Shown: piece by piece, positions 24,613 to 34,043 of the stretch
Numbering within the stretch: position 1 is the stretch's first letter
Layout: every line of letters starts with the position of its first letter
Origin: an uncultured Eubacteriales bacterium
GTDB lineage: Bacteria > Bacillota > Clostridia > Oscillospirales > CAG-272
Reading direction: 5' to 3'
DNA length: 64,000 nt
Assembly (NCBI GenBank): GCA_934432675.1
Contig: CAKRYT010000002.1
Coordinates: forward strand, 124,001-188,000
Notes under the pieces: model-generated
Told to the model about the DNA's origin: nothing
Database searches by the model: none
The model's input: the letters and a program-made list of their open reading frames with translations, nothing else
Made by a program: the position numbers and the translations under genes

Positions 24613-24894
24613 ATGCTACACTGTTCCCATTGCGGCGCACCGATGGAGGACTATGCCAGGACCTGCGGCAGATGCGGCGTCGCCGTCGATGATGCCCCCG
24701 GTTTTCTCTGGGCACTCTTGTCCTTTATTTGTCCGCTGATCGGAATCGTCTTTTACGCGACAAAGAACAATACGTATCCGTCCCGCTCCGGCAGTATGTT
24801 AAAAGGTGCTTTTGCGGGGATCCTGTGCGGTGCACTCGTCGGTATCGTCTGCCTCATCTGGACCTGTAACATTTATCGCGGGATCGTATCGTGA
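24613..24894 (+). CDS. Zinc-ribbon two-TM membrane protein
   Basis: 93 residues. The N-terminal zinc ribbon has HCSHCGAP and CGRCG (residues ~3-30). Two membrane segments follow, FLWALLSFICPLIGIVFY and GAFAGILCGALVGIVCLIW. This resembles the many small zinc_ribbon_2/DUF-type membrane proteins of Firmicutes, whose function is unknown. The ATG at 24613 follows AAAGGAG; an earlier ATG at 24592 precedes that site and is rejected. It may be controlled by the divergent ribbon-helix-helix protein. Confidence 0.8.
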   Translation: MLHCSHCGAPMEDYARTCGRCGVAVDDAPGFLWALLSFICPLIGIVFYATKNNTYPSRSGSMLKGAFAGILCGALVGIVCLIWTCNIYRGIVS

Positions 24895-24975
24895 CAGAGG
24901 ATGCGTCGCGGCAAAACGTAGTATGATAACAAAACAGTGTGTCGTGACAGAATGACCTGCCGTGACGGAATCATG

Positions 24976-25010
24976 AGAAAACCACCCTTTCGGCGGGTGG
25001 TTTTCTGTTT
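24976..25010 (+). terminator. Terminator after the zinc-ribbon gene
   Basis: AGAAAACCACCC/GGGTGGTTTTCT followed by GTTTG. Confidence 0.8.
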
Positions 25011-25069
25011 GCGGTGAGGGGCAGATGCGCCCGCTGAAAACGGCTTTTCGGCATCGGTGATCCGACAAA

Positions 25070-25100
25070 TACAGAAAAGCGACCCCGACGGGTCGCTTTT
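25070..25100 (-). terminator. Terminator of polA
   Basis: AAAAGCGACCC/GGGTCGCTTTT with a four-base loop; the minus-strand side continues into TTTTCTG. Confidence 0.8.
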
Positions 25101-25131
25101 CGCTGTTCGTTTCGGTTGGGATCTGATCGGC

Positions 25132-27645
25132 TTATTTGAGCCAGTTATGCCCGATCTCAACGTCGACGGTCAGCGGGACGGGGAAGGTATCGACACCCTC
25201 CATCTCGCGCCGCAGGATTGCGGCGGCGCGCTCGGCGTCCTCCGGCGGGCATTCGAGCACCAGTTCGTCGTGCACCTGCATGATGAGGCGGGCGGAGGGG
25301 AGTTCTTCCGCGAGGGCGTGGGCAACTCTCACCATTGCCATCTTCATGATGTCGGCGGCGGTGCCTTGGAGCGGCGCATTCAACGCCATGCGGCGGCCGA
25401 GCGCGCGGACGGCACCGTTGGAACTTTTCAGTTCCGGGATATAGCGACGTCTGCCGTAGAGCGTCTCGGTGTAGCCGACCTCTGCGGCGTGCTCGACGGA
25501 GGATTCCAGATAGCCGCGGATGCCGGGATAGGTCTGCATATAATGCTCGATATACTTCTTCGCTTCCGCTACCGAGATGTGCAGATCCTGCGAGAGCGAA
25601 AAGGCACTGATGCCGTAGACGATCCCGAAGTTGATGGCTTTCGCACTCTTGCGGAGCGCGGGTGTGACCTCCTCGGGCGGGATGCGGAAGGCACTCGCCG
25701 CCGTCATGGTGTGGATGTCCGCGCCGCTCGTAAAGGCACGGATCATGGCTTCATCGCCCGACAGGATGGCAAGCAGGCGCAGTTCAATCTGCGAGTAGTC
25801 GGCATCGACCAGGACGTACCCGTCACTCGGGATAAAATAACGACGGAACTCGCGCCCGGCGGGGGTGCGGATCGGAATGTTTTGGAGATTCGGCTCCGCC
25901 GAGGACAGCCTGCCGGTCGCGGTGAGTGCCTGCTTGAAATCCGTGTGCAGGCGGCCCGTGGCATCTGCCGCCGTCAGCAGTCCCACGGCATAGGTGTTGT
26001 AGAGTTTGCTGAGTTGCCGATACAGGAGGATTTCTTCTGCGATCGGGTGCACCTCTTTCAGTTTTTCGAGCGTCTCCGCATCGGTGGAGTAGCCCGTTTT
26101 TTTCTTTTTGGGGGCCGGTAACTTCATTTCCTCAAACAGGACCTCGCCGAGTTGTTTCGGAGAATTGAGGTTGAAGGGGTGCCCTGCCATCGTCTGCACC
26201 GACGCGGCGTATTTCTCCGCCAGAGCGTTGAGTTCCACACCGTAGGCGCGGAGGCCCGCCGTGTCGATGCGGAAACCGACGGTCTCCATTTCGGCAAGAA
26301 TCGGCAGGAGCGGGAGTTCCACGTCCGTCAGCAACTTCTCGGCACCGTTTTCACACACCGTTTTGTAAAGCGCGCTTTCCAATTCCGGCAAAAGGTGGGC
26401 GTACGGTTCATCGGGCTCCACCGATTTGCCGAGCAGGTCGGCGGCGAGCTGCTGCGGCGTTTTGGTACCGAGCGAGGCGTCCGCTACGTAGGCGTAGAGA
26501 GAAATGTCAAGTAAACTTGCCGTAACCCGGATGCCGGCATCGTTCAGTAAATGCCACAGTTTCTTGCCGTCGTGGCAAAGGATCCGGTTAGGGGTCGCAA
26601 AGAGAGGGGCAAGGTCGGCGGGGGTGCCGTGGAACACCCGATGGTAGGTGCCGTCGGACAGGTAACAGGCGGTTTCCGTGTACTGGAAAGCAAACTTTCC
26701 ATTCGTTGTCGTCGCTTCTTCAAGTGTTGCCTCCCGATAGGTGACGGCGGCGGATGCCGCGACGGGGGCGTCACTCTCCCCTGGTGCGAGGTGCAGGCGG
26801 TTGATGATGCTGTTCAGTTCCAGGTCGGAGAGCAGGCGGAAGAGCCGGTCGCTCTGTATCCCGCGATAGGCGATGTCCGGGAGTTTGAGGGGCAGGGGTG
26901 CCTCCCGCAGGATCCGCGCCAGGGCAAGGGAAAGGTAGGCGTTATCGCGGCTGTTTTTGAGTTTCTCGCGCACGCCGTTGGCGATCTCTTTATCTTCGAT
27001 GTGCGCGTACACTCCGTCGATCGAGCCGTAGGCGGCGATGAGTTTGAGTGCCGTCTTTTCCCCCACACCGGCGACCCCGGGGATATTGTCCGAGGCATCG
27101 CCCATCAGGGCTTTGAGGTCCACGAACTGCTCCGGCTCGATCCCCGGATACTTTTCGCGGAAAGCGTCGCGGTCGAACGCTTTGGTTTCCTGCCCCGCGT
27201 AGAGTACGGTCGTGCGGTCGTCGATGAGCTGGAAGAGGTCGCGGTCACCCGACAGGATGTAGGCGTGCCCCTCGGGGAGGTCCTCGACCCATGCGGAGAC
27301 GGTGCCCTGGATGTCGTCTGCCTCGTAGCCGGGGAGTTCAAGGACGGTCAGCCCCATTGCGGCGAGACACTCCTTGACGGGGGCGAACTGGGCGAGCAGA
27401 TCCTCCGGGGTCTCGCGTCTGCCCGCCTTGTAGGCGTCGAAAATTTTATGGCGGAAGGTGGGTGCCTTCACGTCGAAGGCGACGGCGGCATAGTCCGGGT
27501 GGATGGCCTCCAACTGGCGGCCGATGATATTGAGCGTGCCGAACACGGCGTTGGTGGGTCTGCCGTCTTTCGTGGAGAGCGGGCGCACGCCGTAATAGGC
27601 GCGGTTGACGATACTGTTACCGTCAATGACGAGAATCGTTTTCAT
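25132..27645 (-). CDS. polA: DNA polymerase I
   Basis: 837 residues. Domains in order: 5'-3' exonuclease (residues ~1-290, with VIDGNSIVNRAYYG, YEADDI and GDASDNIPGVAGVGEKTA), a diverged 3'-5' exonuclease-like domain (~300-460), and the family A polymerase (~470-837) with motif A DYSQIELRLLAIL and motif C QVHDELVLECP. The proofreading DxE motif is missing: the matching stretch reads FAFQYTET. Proofreading is therefore probably absent, as in other Gram-positive Pol I. It starts 3 bp after the stop of a membrane-protein gene whose end supplies GAGGAG. Confidence 0.96.
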   Translation of the reverse strand: MKTILVIDGNSIVNRAYYGVRPLSTKDGRPTNAVFGTLNIIGRQLEAIHPDYAAVAFDVKAPTFRHKIFDAYKAGRRETPEDLLAQFAPVKECLAAMGLTVLELPGYEADDIQGTVSAWVEDLPEGHAYILSGDRDLFQLIDDRTTVLYAGQETKAFDRDAFREKYPGIEPEQFVDLKALMGDASDNIPGVAGVGEKTALKLIAAYGSIDGVYAHIEDKEIANGVREKLKNSRDNAYLSLALARILREAPLPLKLPDIAYRGIQSDRLFRLLSDLELNSIINRLHLAPGESDAPVAASAAVTYREATLEEATTTNGKFAFQYTETACYLSDGTYHRVFHGTPADLAPLFATPNRILCHDGKKLWHLLNDAGIRVTASLLDISLYAYVADASLGTKTPQQLAADLLGKSVEPDEPYAHLLPELESALYKTVCENGAEKLLTDVELPLLPILAEMETVGFRIDTAGLRAYGVELNALAEKYAASVQTMAGHPFNLNSPKQLGEVLFEEMKLPAPKKKKTGYSTDAETLEKLKEVHPIAEEILLYRQLSKLYNTYAVGLLTAADATGRLHTDFKQALTATGRLSSAEPNLQNIPIRTPAGREFRRYFIPSDGYVLVDADYSQIELRLLAILSGDEAMIRAFTSGADIHTMTAASAFRIPPEEVTPALRKSAKAINFGIVYGISAFSLSQDLHISVAEAKKYIEHYMQTYPGIRGYLESSVEHAAEVGYTETLYGRRRYIPELKSSNGAVRALGRRMALNAPLQGTAADIMKMAMVRVAHALAEELPSARLIMQVHDELVLECPPEDAERAAAILRREMEGVDTFPVPLTVDVEIGHNWLK

Positions 27646-27648
27646 GGG

Positions 27649-28623
27649 TTACTCCTCTCCGGCACCGTTGCAGTCCTGCCCGCGGCTGTCGGCGGTATCC
27701 GACGGGTCGGCGGTGCTTTCGCGGCTGTCGGTGCCGGTCGTGCCGCGGGGGACGACGATGGTGATGGGACCGGTCTCCGTAATGCCGACGGTGGGGCGGA
27801 TCACGGCTATAAATAAATAAAAGGAAAGAAACAGCAGAGCCAAGGGTATGACGGGGGTGACAAAAATCTGTTTATCGGTGAGAAAAACACACGCGAGCGT
27901 GAGCCCCAGGCCCGCCGTATAGGGCAGGGCGGCGCGCGCCAGCCAGGCGGCGAGGCGCGGACGGGGGACGTCCACCGTCATGCGGATGCGCAGCAACAGA
28001 AGGAGCGCGAGGAGCAGGAAGGCAAGAGAGACGCACAGTTTCAGCGTGGCGTTACGCGGGGTGCTTTTGTCAAAATACAGATACAGGGCAAACACCGCAC
28101 AGCCGAGCGGGAGCGGCAGATGCAGGATGACCTCGGCGGCGGGATAACGCCGCGGTGCAAAGACGGGCAGGAGAAGCCCCACGGCACCGGCAAGGAACAG
28201 GAGTGCCGTGAGCACCGCCGTCACCAGCATCCCCCGATGATCGTGGATGGCCTCGGGCACGGTGGCGGTGCGGAGAACGGTCGCTGCACGGTAGGCAAGG
28301 ACCACGCTGCCGCCTGCGAGCGGTAATGCACCGAATACGGCGGCGAGCGCACCGGCAAGGGGGATAAAACGCGGAGAGGCAGTCCCGAACGCCCTTCCGA
28401 TCCCCCGGTCGGTGAACACGAGAGGAAACTGAACGACGGCGTTTGCCGCAAACACTATGAGAGACGTCAGGAATGCCGTTCCGTGTACGTAGCGGAGAGG
28501 GGCATCCGCCATTGCGACGCCGGCGGCGCAGAACGCCCCGCCGATGATAAAGGACAGCATGGAAATCACCCAGCCGATAAAGCGACGGCGGGGTTTGTCA
28601 AAGGCCCGGGTATAAAACTTCAT
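27649..28623 (-). CDS. Polytopic membrane protein of unknown function, upstream of polA
   Basis: 324 residues. About eight hydrophobic segments can be counted, for example FIGWVISMLSFIIGGAFCAAG near the N terminus and FVTPVIPLALLFLSFYLFIA near residue 265. The last ~45 residues are polar and Ser/Thr/Asp-rich. No family was recognised. The start is placed at ATG 28623, although the AAAGGAG site lies about 30 bases upstream with a CGCCGCACGGCG hairpin between. An in-frame codon at 28707 is the alternative. It is coupled to polA with a 3-bp gap. Confidence 0.65.
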   Translation of the reverse strand: MKFYTRAFDKPRRRFIGWVISMLSFIIGGAFCAAGVAMADAPLRYVHGTAFLTSLIVFAANAVVQFPLVFTDRGIGRAFGTASPRFIPLAGALAAVFGALPLAGGSVVLAYRAATVLRTATVPEAIHDHRGMLVTAVLTALLFLAGAVGLLLPVFAPRRYPAAEVILHLPLPLGCAVFALYLYFDKSTPRNATLKLCVSLAFLLLALLLLLRIRMTVDVPRPRLAAWLARAALPYTAGLGLTLACVFLTDKQIFVTPVIPLALLFLSFYLFIAVIRPTVGITETGPITIVVPRGTTGTDSRESTADPSDTADSRGQDCNGAGEE

Positions 28624-28859
28624 GTGCACTGTCGGCCGCCGTGCGGCGACGCTCCTTTCGGGGTAAGAGAATTTACATGAGATAGTATAAAGGAAAGTTG
28701 TTAACAAAATGTATACAATTCAACGGTCGGAGGAATAAATCGGAAAAAACGGGTAAAAATAGGGGTGTTCCAAGAGATGTGTACAAAATGCACAAAAACA
28801 TACCGAAAAAATCTCCGAATTTCTCTGCGAGGAATTTCGGGCGTTCGGAGAGGTTTTTC
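28624..28859. other. Gene-free divergent region between polA operon and S10 operon
   Basis: AT-rich. It contains GTATAC and GTTAAC palindromes near 28690-28712, presumably in the minus-strand promoter region, though no well-spaced boxes were found. A hairpin CTCCGAA (28813-28819)/TTCGGAG (28844-28850) followed by GGTTTTTC lies just upstream of the S10 promoter and may insulate it. Confidence 0.5.
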
Positions 28860-28888
28860 TTGCAATTTGTACGCAAATTTGATATAAT
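28860..28888 (+). promoter_or_regulatory. Promoter of the S10 ribosomal operon
   Basis: TTGCAA (28860-28865), 17-bp spacer, TATAAT (28883-28888). No further promoter was recognised before rplQ, so it may drive the whole supercluster. Confidence 0.88.
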
Positions 28889-28894
28889 TCACAG

Positions 28895-29102
28895 GCATGA
28901 TGTGCGATGAAGCGAAAGGTTGCCGCGGTTTCCGCGGGGAATTTTCGTGGAGTATGTCCAATTTCAAATTGGGCGAGATGCGCCGTCACCGCTAGTTTTT
29001 CGGGAGTTTCTTCGCGAGGGACCACCCGAGATTCCTTTTGGGGTCATTTTGAAACGCCCGGTACGGTGTATAAATCGCTCCGAAGTCTTTAAGGAGGAAA
29101 AC
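28895..29102 (+). promoter_or_regulatory. Structured ~208-nt leader of the S10 operon
   Basis: Between promoter and rpsJ lie hairpins CCGCGG-TT-TCCGCGG (near 28922) and CCAATTT-C-AAATTGG (near 28958), then GGGAGTTTC and AAGGAGG. A leader of this length suits autogenous control by a ribosomal protein. No specific match to the known L4-type leader could be made by eye. Confidence 0.55.
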
Positions 29103-29417
29103 ATGGCAAAGAACGAGAAAATCAGAGTCAAGCTCAAAAGCTACGATCATGCACTCATCGACGCGGCTGCCGCGAAGATTGTGGAAGTAGCGAAGAGAAG
29201 CGGCTGCGCCGTTTCGGGTCCGATCCCGCTGCCGACCGACACCGAGAAGTACACCATTCTCCGTGCCGTTCACAAGTACAAGGATTCCCGTGAACAGTTC
29301 GAGCGTCGCATCCACAAGCGTCTCATTGACATTCTCAATCCCCAGGCTGACGCAGTCAAGGCTCTTATGAACATTGAGCTGCCGTCCGGTGTGGGCATGG
29401 AGATCATCAAGGCGTAA
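29103..29417 (+). CDS. rpsJ: 30S ribosomal protein S10
   Basis: 104 residues, standard length. It contains [14 protein letters not shown] at the N terminus and the conserved GPIPLPT loop. S10 sits in the 30S head and, as NusE, joins antitermination complexes. First gene of the cluster, with AAGGAGG upstream. An unusually long 140-bp spacer rich in hairpins separates it from rplC. Confidence 0.98.
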   Translation: MAKNEKIRVKLKSYDHALIDAAAAKIVEVAKRSGCAVSGPIPLPTDTEKYTILRAVHKYKDSREQFERRIHKRLIDILNPQADAVKALMNIELPSGVGMEIIKA

Positions 29418-29455
29418 GCACGAACCCGTAAACCCCGGCGGCGCGTGCCGCCCCT

Positions 29456-29534
29456 CACACGCAATCCGCGTGTGAACCACGAACCTCGTGGTCAAGTTGC
29501 GCTGACGGCTCGTCCGCAATTCAAACGGCGCAAC
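29456..29534 (+). promoter_or_regulatory. Three consecutive hairpins between rpsJ and rplC
   Basis: CACACGC/GCGTGTG (29456-29474), ACCACGA/CTCGTGGT (29476-29492) and GTTGCGC/GCGCAAC (29496-29534, with an inner GACG/CGTC). They are stacked almost end to end just before the rplC ribosome site. None has a T tract, so they suggest RNA processing, stability or translational control rather than termination. Confidence 0.65.
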
Positions 29535-29557
29535 CAATAACTGCATTGGAGGAAAAA

Positions 29558-30190
29558 ATGAAACATGGCGTAATCGGCAAAAAACTTGGTATGACCCAGG
29601 TTTTTGATGAGAACGGCAACGTGGTGCCCGTAACCCTGATCGAAGCAGGTCCCTGCGTGGTAGCACAGAAGAAGACTGTCGAAAACGACGGCTATGAAGC
29701 AGTCCAGCTCGCATTCAGCGACTGCAAAGACAAGCACCTCACGAAGTCCGAACTCGGGCATCTCAAAACGGCCGGGCTCGGTGCCAAGAAGTATCTGAAA
29801 GAATTTCGTCTCGACGATTGCAGCGCACTGAACGTCGGTGATGTGATCTCTGCCGATACCTTCGCCGTTGGCGAAAAGGTCGACATCACGGGGATCACGA
29901 AGGGCCGCGGCTACACCGGTGCGGTCAAGAGATGGGGCCATCACATCCTGCGTATGACGCACGGTACCGGTCCTATTCATCGTCAGGTCGGCTCCATGGG
30001 TGCAAACTCCACCCCGTCCCGCGTTTTCAAGAACAAGAAGATGGCGGGCCAGTACGGCAACGAGCAGGTCACGATCCTGAACCTCGCGGTCGTCAAAATC
30101 GATTCTGAAAAGAACCTGATCGCAGTCAAGGGCGCTATCCCCGGTGCACGCGGCGGTATCGTCTTTATCCGCGACTCGGTGAAAGCATAA
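29558..30190 (+). CDS. rplC: 50S ribosomal protein L3
   Basis: 210 residues. KHGVIGKKLGMTQVF opens the protein. The central loop GHHILRMTHGTGPIHRQVGSMGANSTPSRVFKNKKMAGQ reaches toward the peptidyl-transferase centre, and the glutamine often methylated there is present (HRQVG). The ATG at 29558 follows GGAGG at five bases; the codon at 29546 overlaps that site. rplD follows after 18 bp. Confidence 0.98.
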   Translation: MKHGVIGKKLGMTQVFDENGNVVPVTLIEAGPCVVAQKKTVENDGYEAVQLAFSDCKDKHLTKSELGHLKTAGLGAKKYLKEFRLDDCSALNVGDVISADTFAVGEKVDITGITKGRGYTGAVKRWGHHILRMTHGTGPIHRQVGSMGANSTPSRVFKNKKMAGQYGNEQVTILNLAVVKIDSEKNLIAVKGAIPGARGGIVFIRDSVKA

Positions 30191-30208
30191 CGGAAGGAGG
30201 AAACACGA

Positions 30209-30832
30209 ATGCCTAATATGAAAGTTGTAGATATGGCAGGCAAGGCGGTCGGTGAGATCACCCTCTCCGATACCGTGTTCGGCGCGGAAATCAACGAAGC
30301 CGTCCTCCATACCGCAGTAAGAGCATATCTGCTCAACCAAAGACAGGGTACCCAGTCCACCCTGACCAGAACCGAGGTTTCCGGCGGCGGCAAAAAGCCG
30401 TGGAAGCAGAAGGGGACCGGTCGCGCAAGACAGGGCAGCACCCGTTCGCCTCAGTGGGTACACGGCGGCGTTGCGCTCGGCCCGAAGCCGCGCTCCTATC
30501 GCGTGTCCCTCAATAAGAAAGTGAAGAGAACCGCGCTGTTCAGCGCACTCTCCTCCAAGGTCGCCGGCGGCGAGATGGTCGTCATCGACAAGATCGCTAC
30601 CGAAGAATACAAGACCAAGAACATGGTCGCGATGCTCACCGCTGTGGGTGCCGCCAAGAAGACGCTGATCATCCTGCCCGAGGTAGATGAGAAGGTCATC
30701 AAGAGCTGCGCCAACATCGCCGGCGTCAAGACCGCGCTTTACAACGAGATCAATGTGTACGACATCCTCAACTGCGACACTTTCATCGTTGCGAAAGCCG
30801 CCATCGAGAAGATTGAGGAGGTATATGCATAA
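30209..30832 (+). CDS. rplD: 50S ribosomal protein L4
   Basis: 207 residues. It includes the extended loop TEVSGGGKKPWKQKGTGRARQGSTRSPQWVHGG that lines the exit tunnel. In some bacteria L4 represses its own S10 operon. Its stop shares a base with the rplW start (TAATG). Confidence 0.98.
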   Translation: MPNMKVVDMAGKAVGEITLSDTVFGAEINEAVLHTAVRAYLLNQRQGTQSTLTRTEVSGGGKKPWKQKGTGRARQGSTRSPQWVHGGVALGPKPRSYRVSLNKKVKRTALFSALSSKVAGGEMVVIDKIATEEYKTKNMVAMLTAVGAAKKTLIILPEVDEKVIKSCANIAGVKTALYNEINVYDILNCDTFIVAKAAIEKIEEVYA

Positions 30833-31128
30833 TGAAAAATGCAGCAGACGTTATCGTCAGACCTCTGATCACCGAGAAGAGCATGGACTCCGTCGGCTCC
30901 AAGTGCTATTCGTTTGAAGTCATGAAGAGTGCGACTAAGCCCGAGATCGCCAAGGCGATCGAAGAGATGTTCGCCGGTGTCAAGGTTGCGAAGGTGAACA
31001 CGCTCATTATGAAGAAAAAGCCGAAAAGAGTCGGCTATCACGCCGGTTTCACCGGTGAATGGAAGAAAGCGATCGTGACCCTCACCGAGGATTCCAAGAC
31101 CATCGCCTTCTTCGACAGCCTGAACTGA
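30832..31128 (+). CDS. rplW: 50S ribosomal protein L23
   Basis: 98 residues. The conserved IVRPLITEKSMD lies near the N terminus, and KKKPKRVGYHAGFTGEWKKAIVTL forms the rRNA-binding part. L23 marks the exit-tunnel docking site for SRP and trigger factor. It is coupled to rplD by a one-base overlap. Confidence 0.98.
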   Translation: MKNAADVIVRPLITEKSMDSVGSKCYSFEVMKSATKPEIAKAIEEMFAGVKVAKVNTLIMKKKPKRVGYHAGFTGEWKKAIVTLTEDSKTIAFFDSLN

Positions 31129-31146
31129 TAAAGGAGGAATGAACAA

Positions 31147-31977
31147 ATGGCAGTTATGAAATATAAACCGACGACTCCGTCGCGCAGAAACATGTCCGCT
31201 CCTTCTTTTGATGAGGTGACCAAGAAGAGCCCCGAAAAGTCTCTGATTGCTACCAAGAAGAAGAACGCGGGTCGTAACAGCTACGGTAAGATTACCGTCC
31301 GTCATCACGGCGGCGGGAACAAGATCAAGTACCGTCTGATCGACTTCAAGCGGCAGAGTGCCGCCCCTGCGACGGTGGTCGGCGTCGAATACGACCCGAA
31401 CCGCACCGCGTATATCGCACTGCTTCAAAACGAAGCGGGCGAAAAGAGCTATATCATCGCTCCCGCAGGGCTGACCGCGGGCACCACGGTGTACTCCGGT
31501 GAGACCGCCGACATCAAACCCGGCAACACGCTCCCGATCGCCGCGATCCCCGTCGGTACCATCATCCACAACATCGAACTGTACCCCGGCAAGGGCGCAC
31601 AGCTCGTCCGCTCCGCCGGTGCCCAGGCGCAGCTCATGGCGAAGGAGAACGGCGTCGCGCAGGTCCGCCTGCCCTCCGGCGAAGTTCGTATCGTCCGTCT
31701 CGACTGCAAGGCGACCATCGGTCAGGTCGGCAACATCGAGCATGACACCGTCAAACTCGGTAAAGCCGGTAAGACCCGTCACCTCGGCATCCGTCCTGCC
31801 GTCCGCGGTTCCGTCATGAACCCGTGCGATCACCCGCACGGTGGTGGTGAAGGTAAGTCCCCTGTCGGTCACGCAGGTCCTATGACCCCGTGGGGCAAGC
31901 CCGCTCTCGGCTATAAGACGAGAAACAAGAAGGCGAGAACCAACAAGTTCATCGTCAAACGCCGTAACGGTAAGTAA
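31147..31977 (+). CDS. rplB: 50S ribosomal protein L2
   Basis: 276 residues. [18 protein letters not shown] lies in the N-terminal third. The C-terminal [18 protein letters not shown] carries the histidine region near the peptidyl-transferase centre. L2 is needed for subunit joining. AAAGGAGGA stands before the ATG, and rpsS follows after 17 bp. Confidence 0.98.
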   Translation: MAVMKYKPTTPSRRNMSAPSFDEVTKKSPEKSLIATKKKNAGRNSYGKITVRHHGGGNKIKYRLIDFKRQSAAPATVVGVEYDPNRTAYIALLQNEAGEKSYIIAPAGLTAGTTVYSGETADIKPGNTLPIAAIPVGTIIHNIELYPGKGAQLVRSAGAQAQLMAKENGVAQVRLPSGEVRIVRLDCKATIGQVGNIEHDTVKLGKAGKTRHLGIRPAVRGSVMNPCDHPHGGGEGKSPVGHAGPMTPWGKPALGYKTRNKKARTNKFIVKRRNGK

Positions 31978-31994
31978 TTGGAAGGAGACACAAC

Positions 31995-32279
31995 ATGAGC
32001 AGAAGCTTAAAGAAAATGCCTTATGTCGAAGAAAAACTGTTCAACCGCATCTGTGCGATGAACGACGGCAAGGCAAAGAAAGAAATCGTCAAGACCTGGT
32101 CCCGTGCCTCTACCATCTTCCCGGAATTCGTGGGTCACACCATTTCGGTGTATGACGGCAGAAAACATGTCCCGGTGTATGTCATCGAGGATATGGTCGG
32201 TCACAAGCTCGGTGAGTTCGCTCCTACCCGCACCTTCAAGGGTCATGCGGGCTCCAAGACCTCGAACAACGGTAAATAA
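31995..32279 (+). CDS. rpsS: 30S ribosomal protein S19
   Basis: 94 residues. [15 protein letters not shown] opens it. [28 protein letters not shown] is the conserved core, and [17 protein letters not shown] is near the end. It lies in the 30S head next to S13. Spacing to rplV is 11 bp. Confidence 0.98.
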   Translation: MSRSLKKMPYVEEKLFNRICAMNDGKAKKEIVKTWSRASTIFPEFVGHTISVYDGRKHVPVYVIEDMVGHKLGEFAPTRTFKGHAGSKTSNNGK

Positions 32280-32290
32280 GGAGAGAAACA

Positions 32291-32632
32291 ATGGAAGCAA
32301 AAGCACATCTTAAATATCTCAGAATTTCTCCCCGCAAAGTACAGGTTGTTCTCGACCTCATCCGCGGTAAGGACACCGCGACTGCGGCGGCAATTCTGAA
32401 AAATACCAACCGCATCGCCGCCGAGGCACTGACGAAACTCTTGAAGAGTGCCGTGGCCAACGCGGAGAATAACTTTGGTATGGACGCATCGAACCTTTAC
32501 GTGTCCGAGTGCTTTGTCTGCCCCGGCCCCACGCTCAAACGCGTGATGCCGAGAGCGCAGGGCAGAGCGTTCCGTATCAACAAACGTTCCAGCCATGTGA
32601 CGCTGGCAGTTAAGGAAAAGGAGGTTCACTGA
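32291..32632 (+). CDS. rplV: 50S ribosomal protein L22
   Basis: 113 residues. [24 protein letters not shown] is typical, and the tunnel-lining hairpin lies around [24 protein letters not shown]. One base separates its stop from the rpsC start, so translation is coupled. Confidence 0.98.
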   Translation: MEAKAHLKYLRISPRKVQVVLDLIRGKDTATAAAILKNTNRIAAEALTKLLKSAVANAENNFGMDASNLYVSECFVCPGPTLKRVMPRAQGRAFRINKRSSHVTLAVKEKEVH

Positions 32633-32633
32633 G

Positions 32634-33413
32634 ATGGGTCAGAAGGTAAATCCGAACGGTCTGCGCGTCGGCGTGATCAAGAACTGGAATTCCAGATGGT
32701 ATGTCGAGGACGAAAAACTCGGTGATACTCTGGTTTCCGACTACAACATCCGTAAGTACCTGAAAAACAAACTCCAAGCGGCAGGCGTCCCGAAGATCGA
32801 GATTGAGCGCGATGCCAACCGCGTCAGAGTCTTCATCCAGTGCGCGAAGCCGGGTATCGTCATCGGCCGCGGCGGTGCTGAGATCGAGAAACTCAAAGTC
32901 GAGCTTGAAAAGATGGTCGGCATGCCCGTGGCTGTCAACGTCATCGAGATCAAGAACCCCGACCTCAATGCCCAGCTCGTGGCAGAGAGCATCGCGGCTC
33001 AGCTCGAAAAGAGAACTTCCTTCCGCCGTGCGATGAAGCAGGCGATCGGCAGAACGATGCGCCTCGGTGCCAAGGGGATTAAGATCTCCTGCGGCGGCCG
33101 TCTCGGCGGTGCCGAGATCGCCCGCACCGAGCACTACCATGAAGGTACGATTCCGCTGCAAACCATCCGCGCCGACATCGAGTACGGTTTCTATGAAGCC
33201 AACACGACCTACGGCAAGATCGGTATCAAAGTGTGGATCTATCGCGGCGAAGTGCTCGCAGTGAATGCGAACGCCGACAGAAAGTTCGACCGTCCCGAGA
33301 GACGGCAGCGTCGCGGCGGTGAAGGCGGCGGTCGCAGAAACGATCGCGGTCCGCGTCGCGAGGGCGGATATCCCCGCCGCAACAACGCCAAGACTGAGGG
33401 GGGCAACCGATAA
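32634..33413 (+). CDS. rpsC: 30S ribosomal protein S3
   Basis: 259 residues, about 25 longer than E. coli S3. [12 protein letters not shown] opens it and the KH motif is [12 protein letters not shown]. The extra length is an Arg/Gly-rich tail ([20 protein letters not shown] and on), probably disordered and RNA-binding. S3 forms part of the mRNA entry site and its helicase activity. Its stop shares a base with the rplP ATG. Confidence 0.98.
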   Translation: MGQKVNPNGLRVGVIKNWNSRWYVEDEKLGDTLVSDYNIRKYLKNKLQAAGVPKIEIERDANRVRVFIQCAKPGIVIGRGGAEIEKLKVELEKMVGMPVAVNVIEIKNPDLNAQLVAESIAAQLEKRTSFRRAMKQAIGRTMRLGAKGIKISCGGRLGGAEIARTEHYHEGTIPLQTIRADIEYGFYEANTTYGKIGIKVWIYRGEVLAVNANADRKFDRPERRQRRGGEGGGRRNDRGPRREGGYPRRNNAKTEGGNR

Positions 33414-33826
33414 TGTTAATGCCGAAAAGAGTCAAATACCGTCGTGTACAGCGCGGTAGAATGAAGGGTGTCGCGACCCGTGGCAACACGGTGTCCAACG
33501 GTTCCTACGGCCTCGTTGCCCTGGAACCCGCCTGGATCAAGAGCAACCAGATCGAGGCTGCCCGTATCGCTATGACGCGTTACATCAAGCGTGGCGGTCA
33601 GGTCTGGATCAAGATCTTCCCGGATAAGCCGGTCACGAAGCACCCGGCCGAAGCCCGTATGGGTTCCGGTAAAGGTACGCCCGAGTACTGGGTAGCCGTC
33701 GTGAAGCCCGGCCGCGTCCTGTTCGAGATGGACGGCGTTACCGAGGACATCGCGAAAGAGGCTATGCGTCTCGCGAGCCACAAACTGCCGATCAAGTGCA
33801 AGTTTGTGAAGAAAGAAGAACTGTAA
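33413..33826 (+). CDS. rplP: 50S ribosomal protein L16
   Basis: 137 residues. [19 protein letters not shown] opens it, and [24 protein letters not shown] is the conserved segment near the tRNA-binding face. A one-base overlap couples it to rpsC. Confidence 0.98.
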   Translation: MLMPKRVKYRRVQRGRMKGVATRGNTVSNGSYGLVALEPAWIKSNQIEAARIAMTRYIKRGGQVWIKIFPDKPVTKHPAEARMGSGKGTPEYWVAVVKPGRVLFEMDGVTEDIAKEAMRLASHKLPIKCKFVKKEEL

Positions 33827-33839
33827 GGAGGAAAAAACG

Positions 33840-34028
33840 GTGAAAGCACAAGAACTCAGAGCGTTGAGCCCGGAAGAGCTCAACACCAAACTCAACGATT
33901 TGAAGCGCGAACTGTTCAACCTCCGCTTCCAACTGGCTGTGCATCAGCTTGATAATCCGCACAAGATTACCGAGGTGAAGCACGATATTGCTCGTGTGAT
34001 GACCATCATCAACGAGAAGAACGCTTGA
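33840..34028 (+). CDS. rpmC: 50S ribosomal protein L29
   Basis: 62 residues beginning at GTG after GGAGG. It reads [20 protein letters not shown], then [16 protein letters not shown], the usual two-helix hairpin. It binds beside L23 at the tunnel exit. Confidence 0.97.
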   Translation: MKAQELRALSPEELNTKLNDLKRELFNLRFQLAVHQLDNPHKITEVKHDIARVMTIINEKNA

Positions 34029-34043
34029 AGGAGGTAAAAAATC

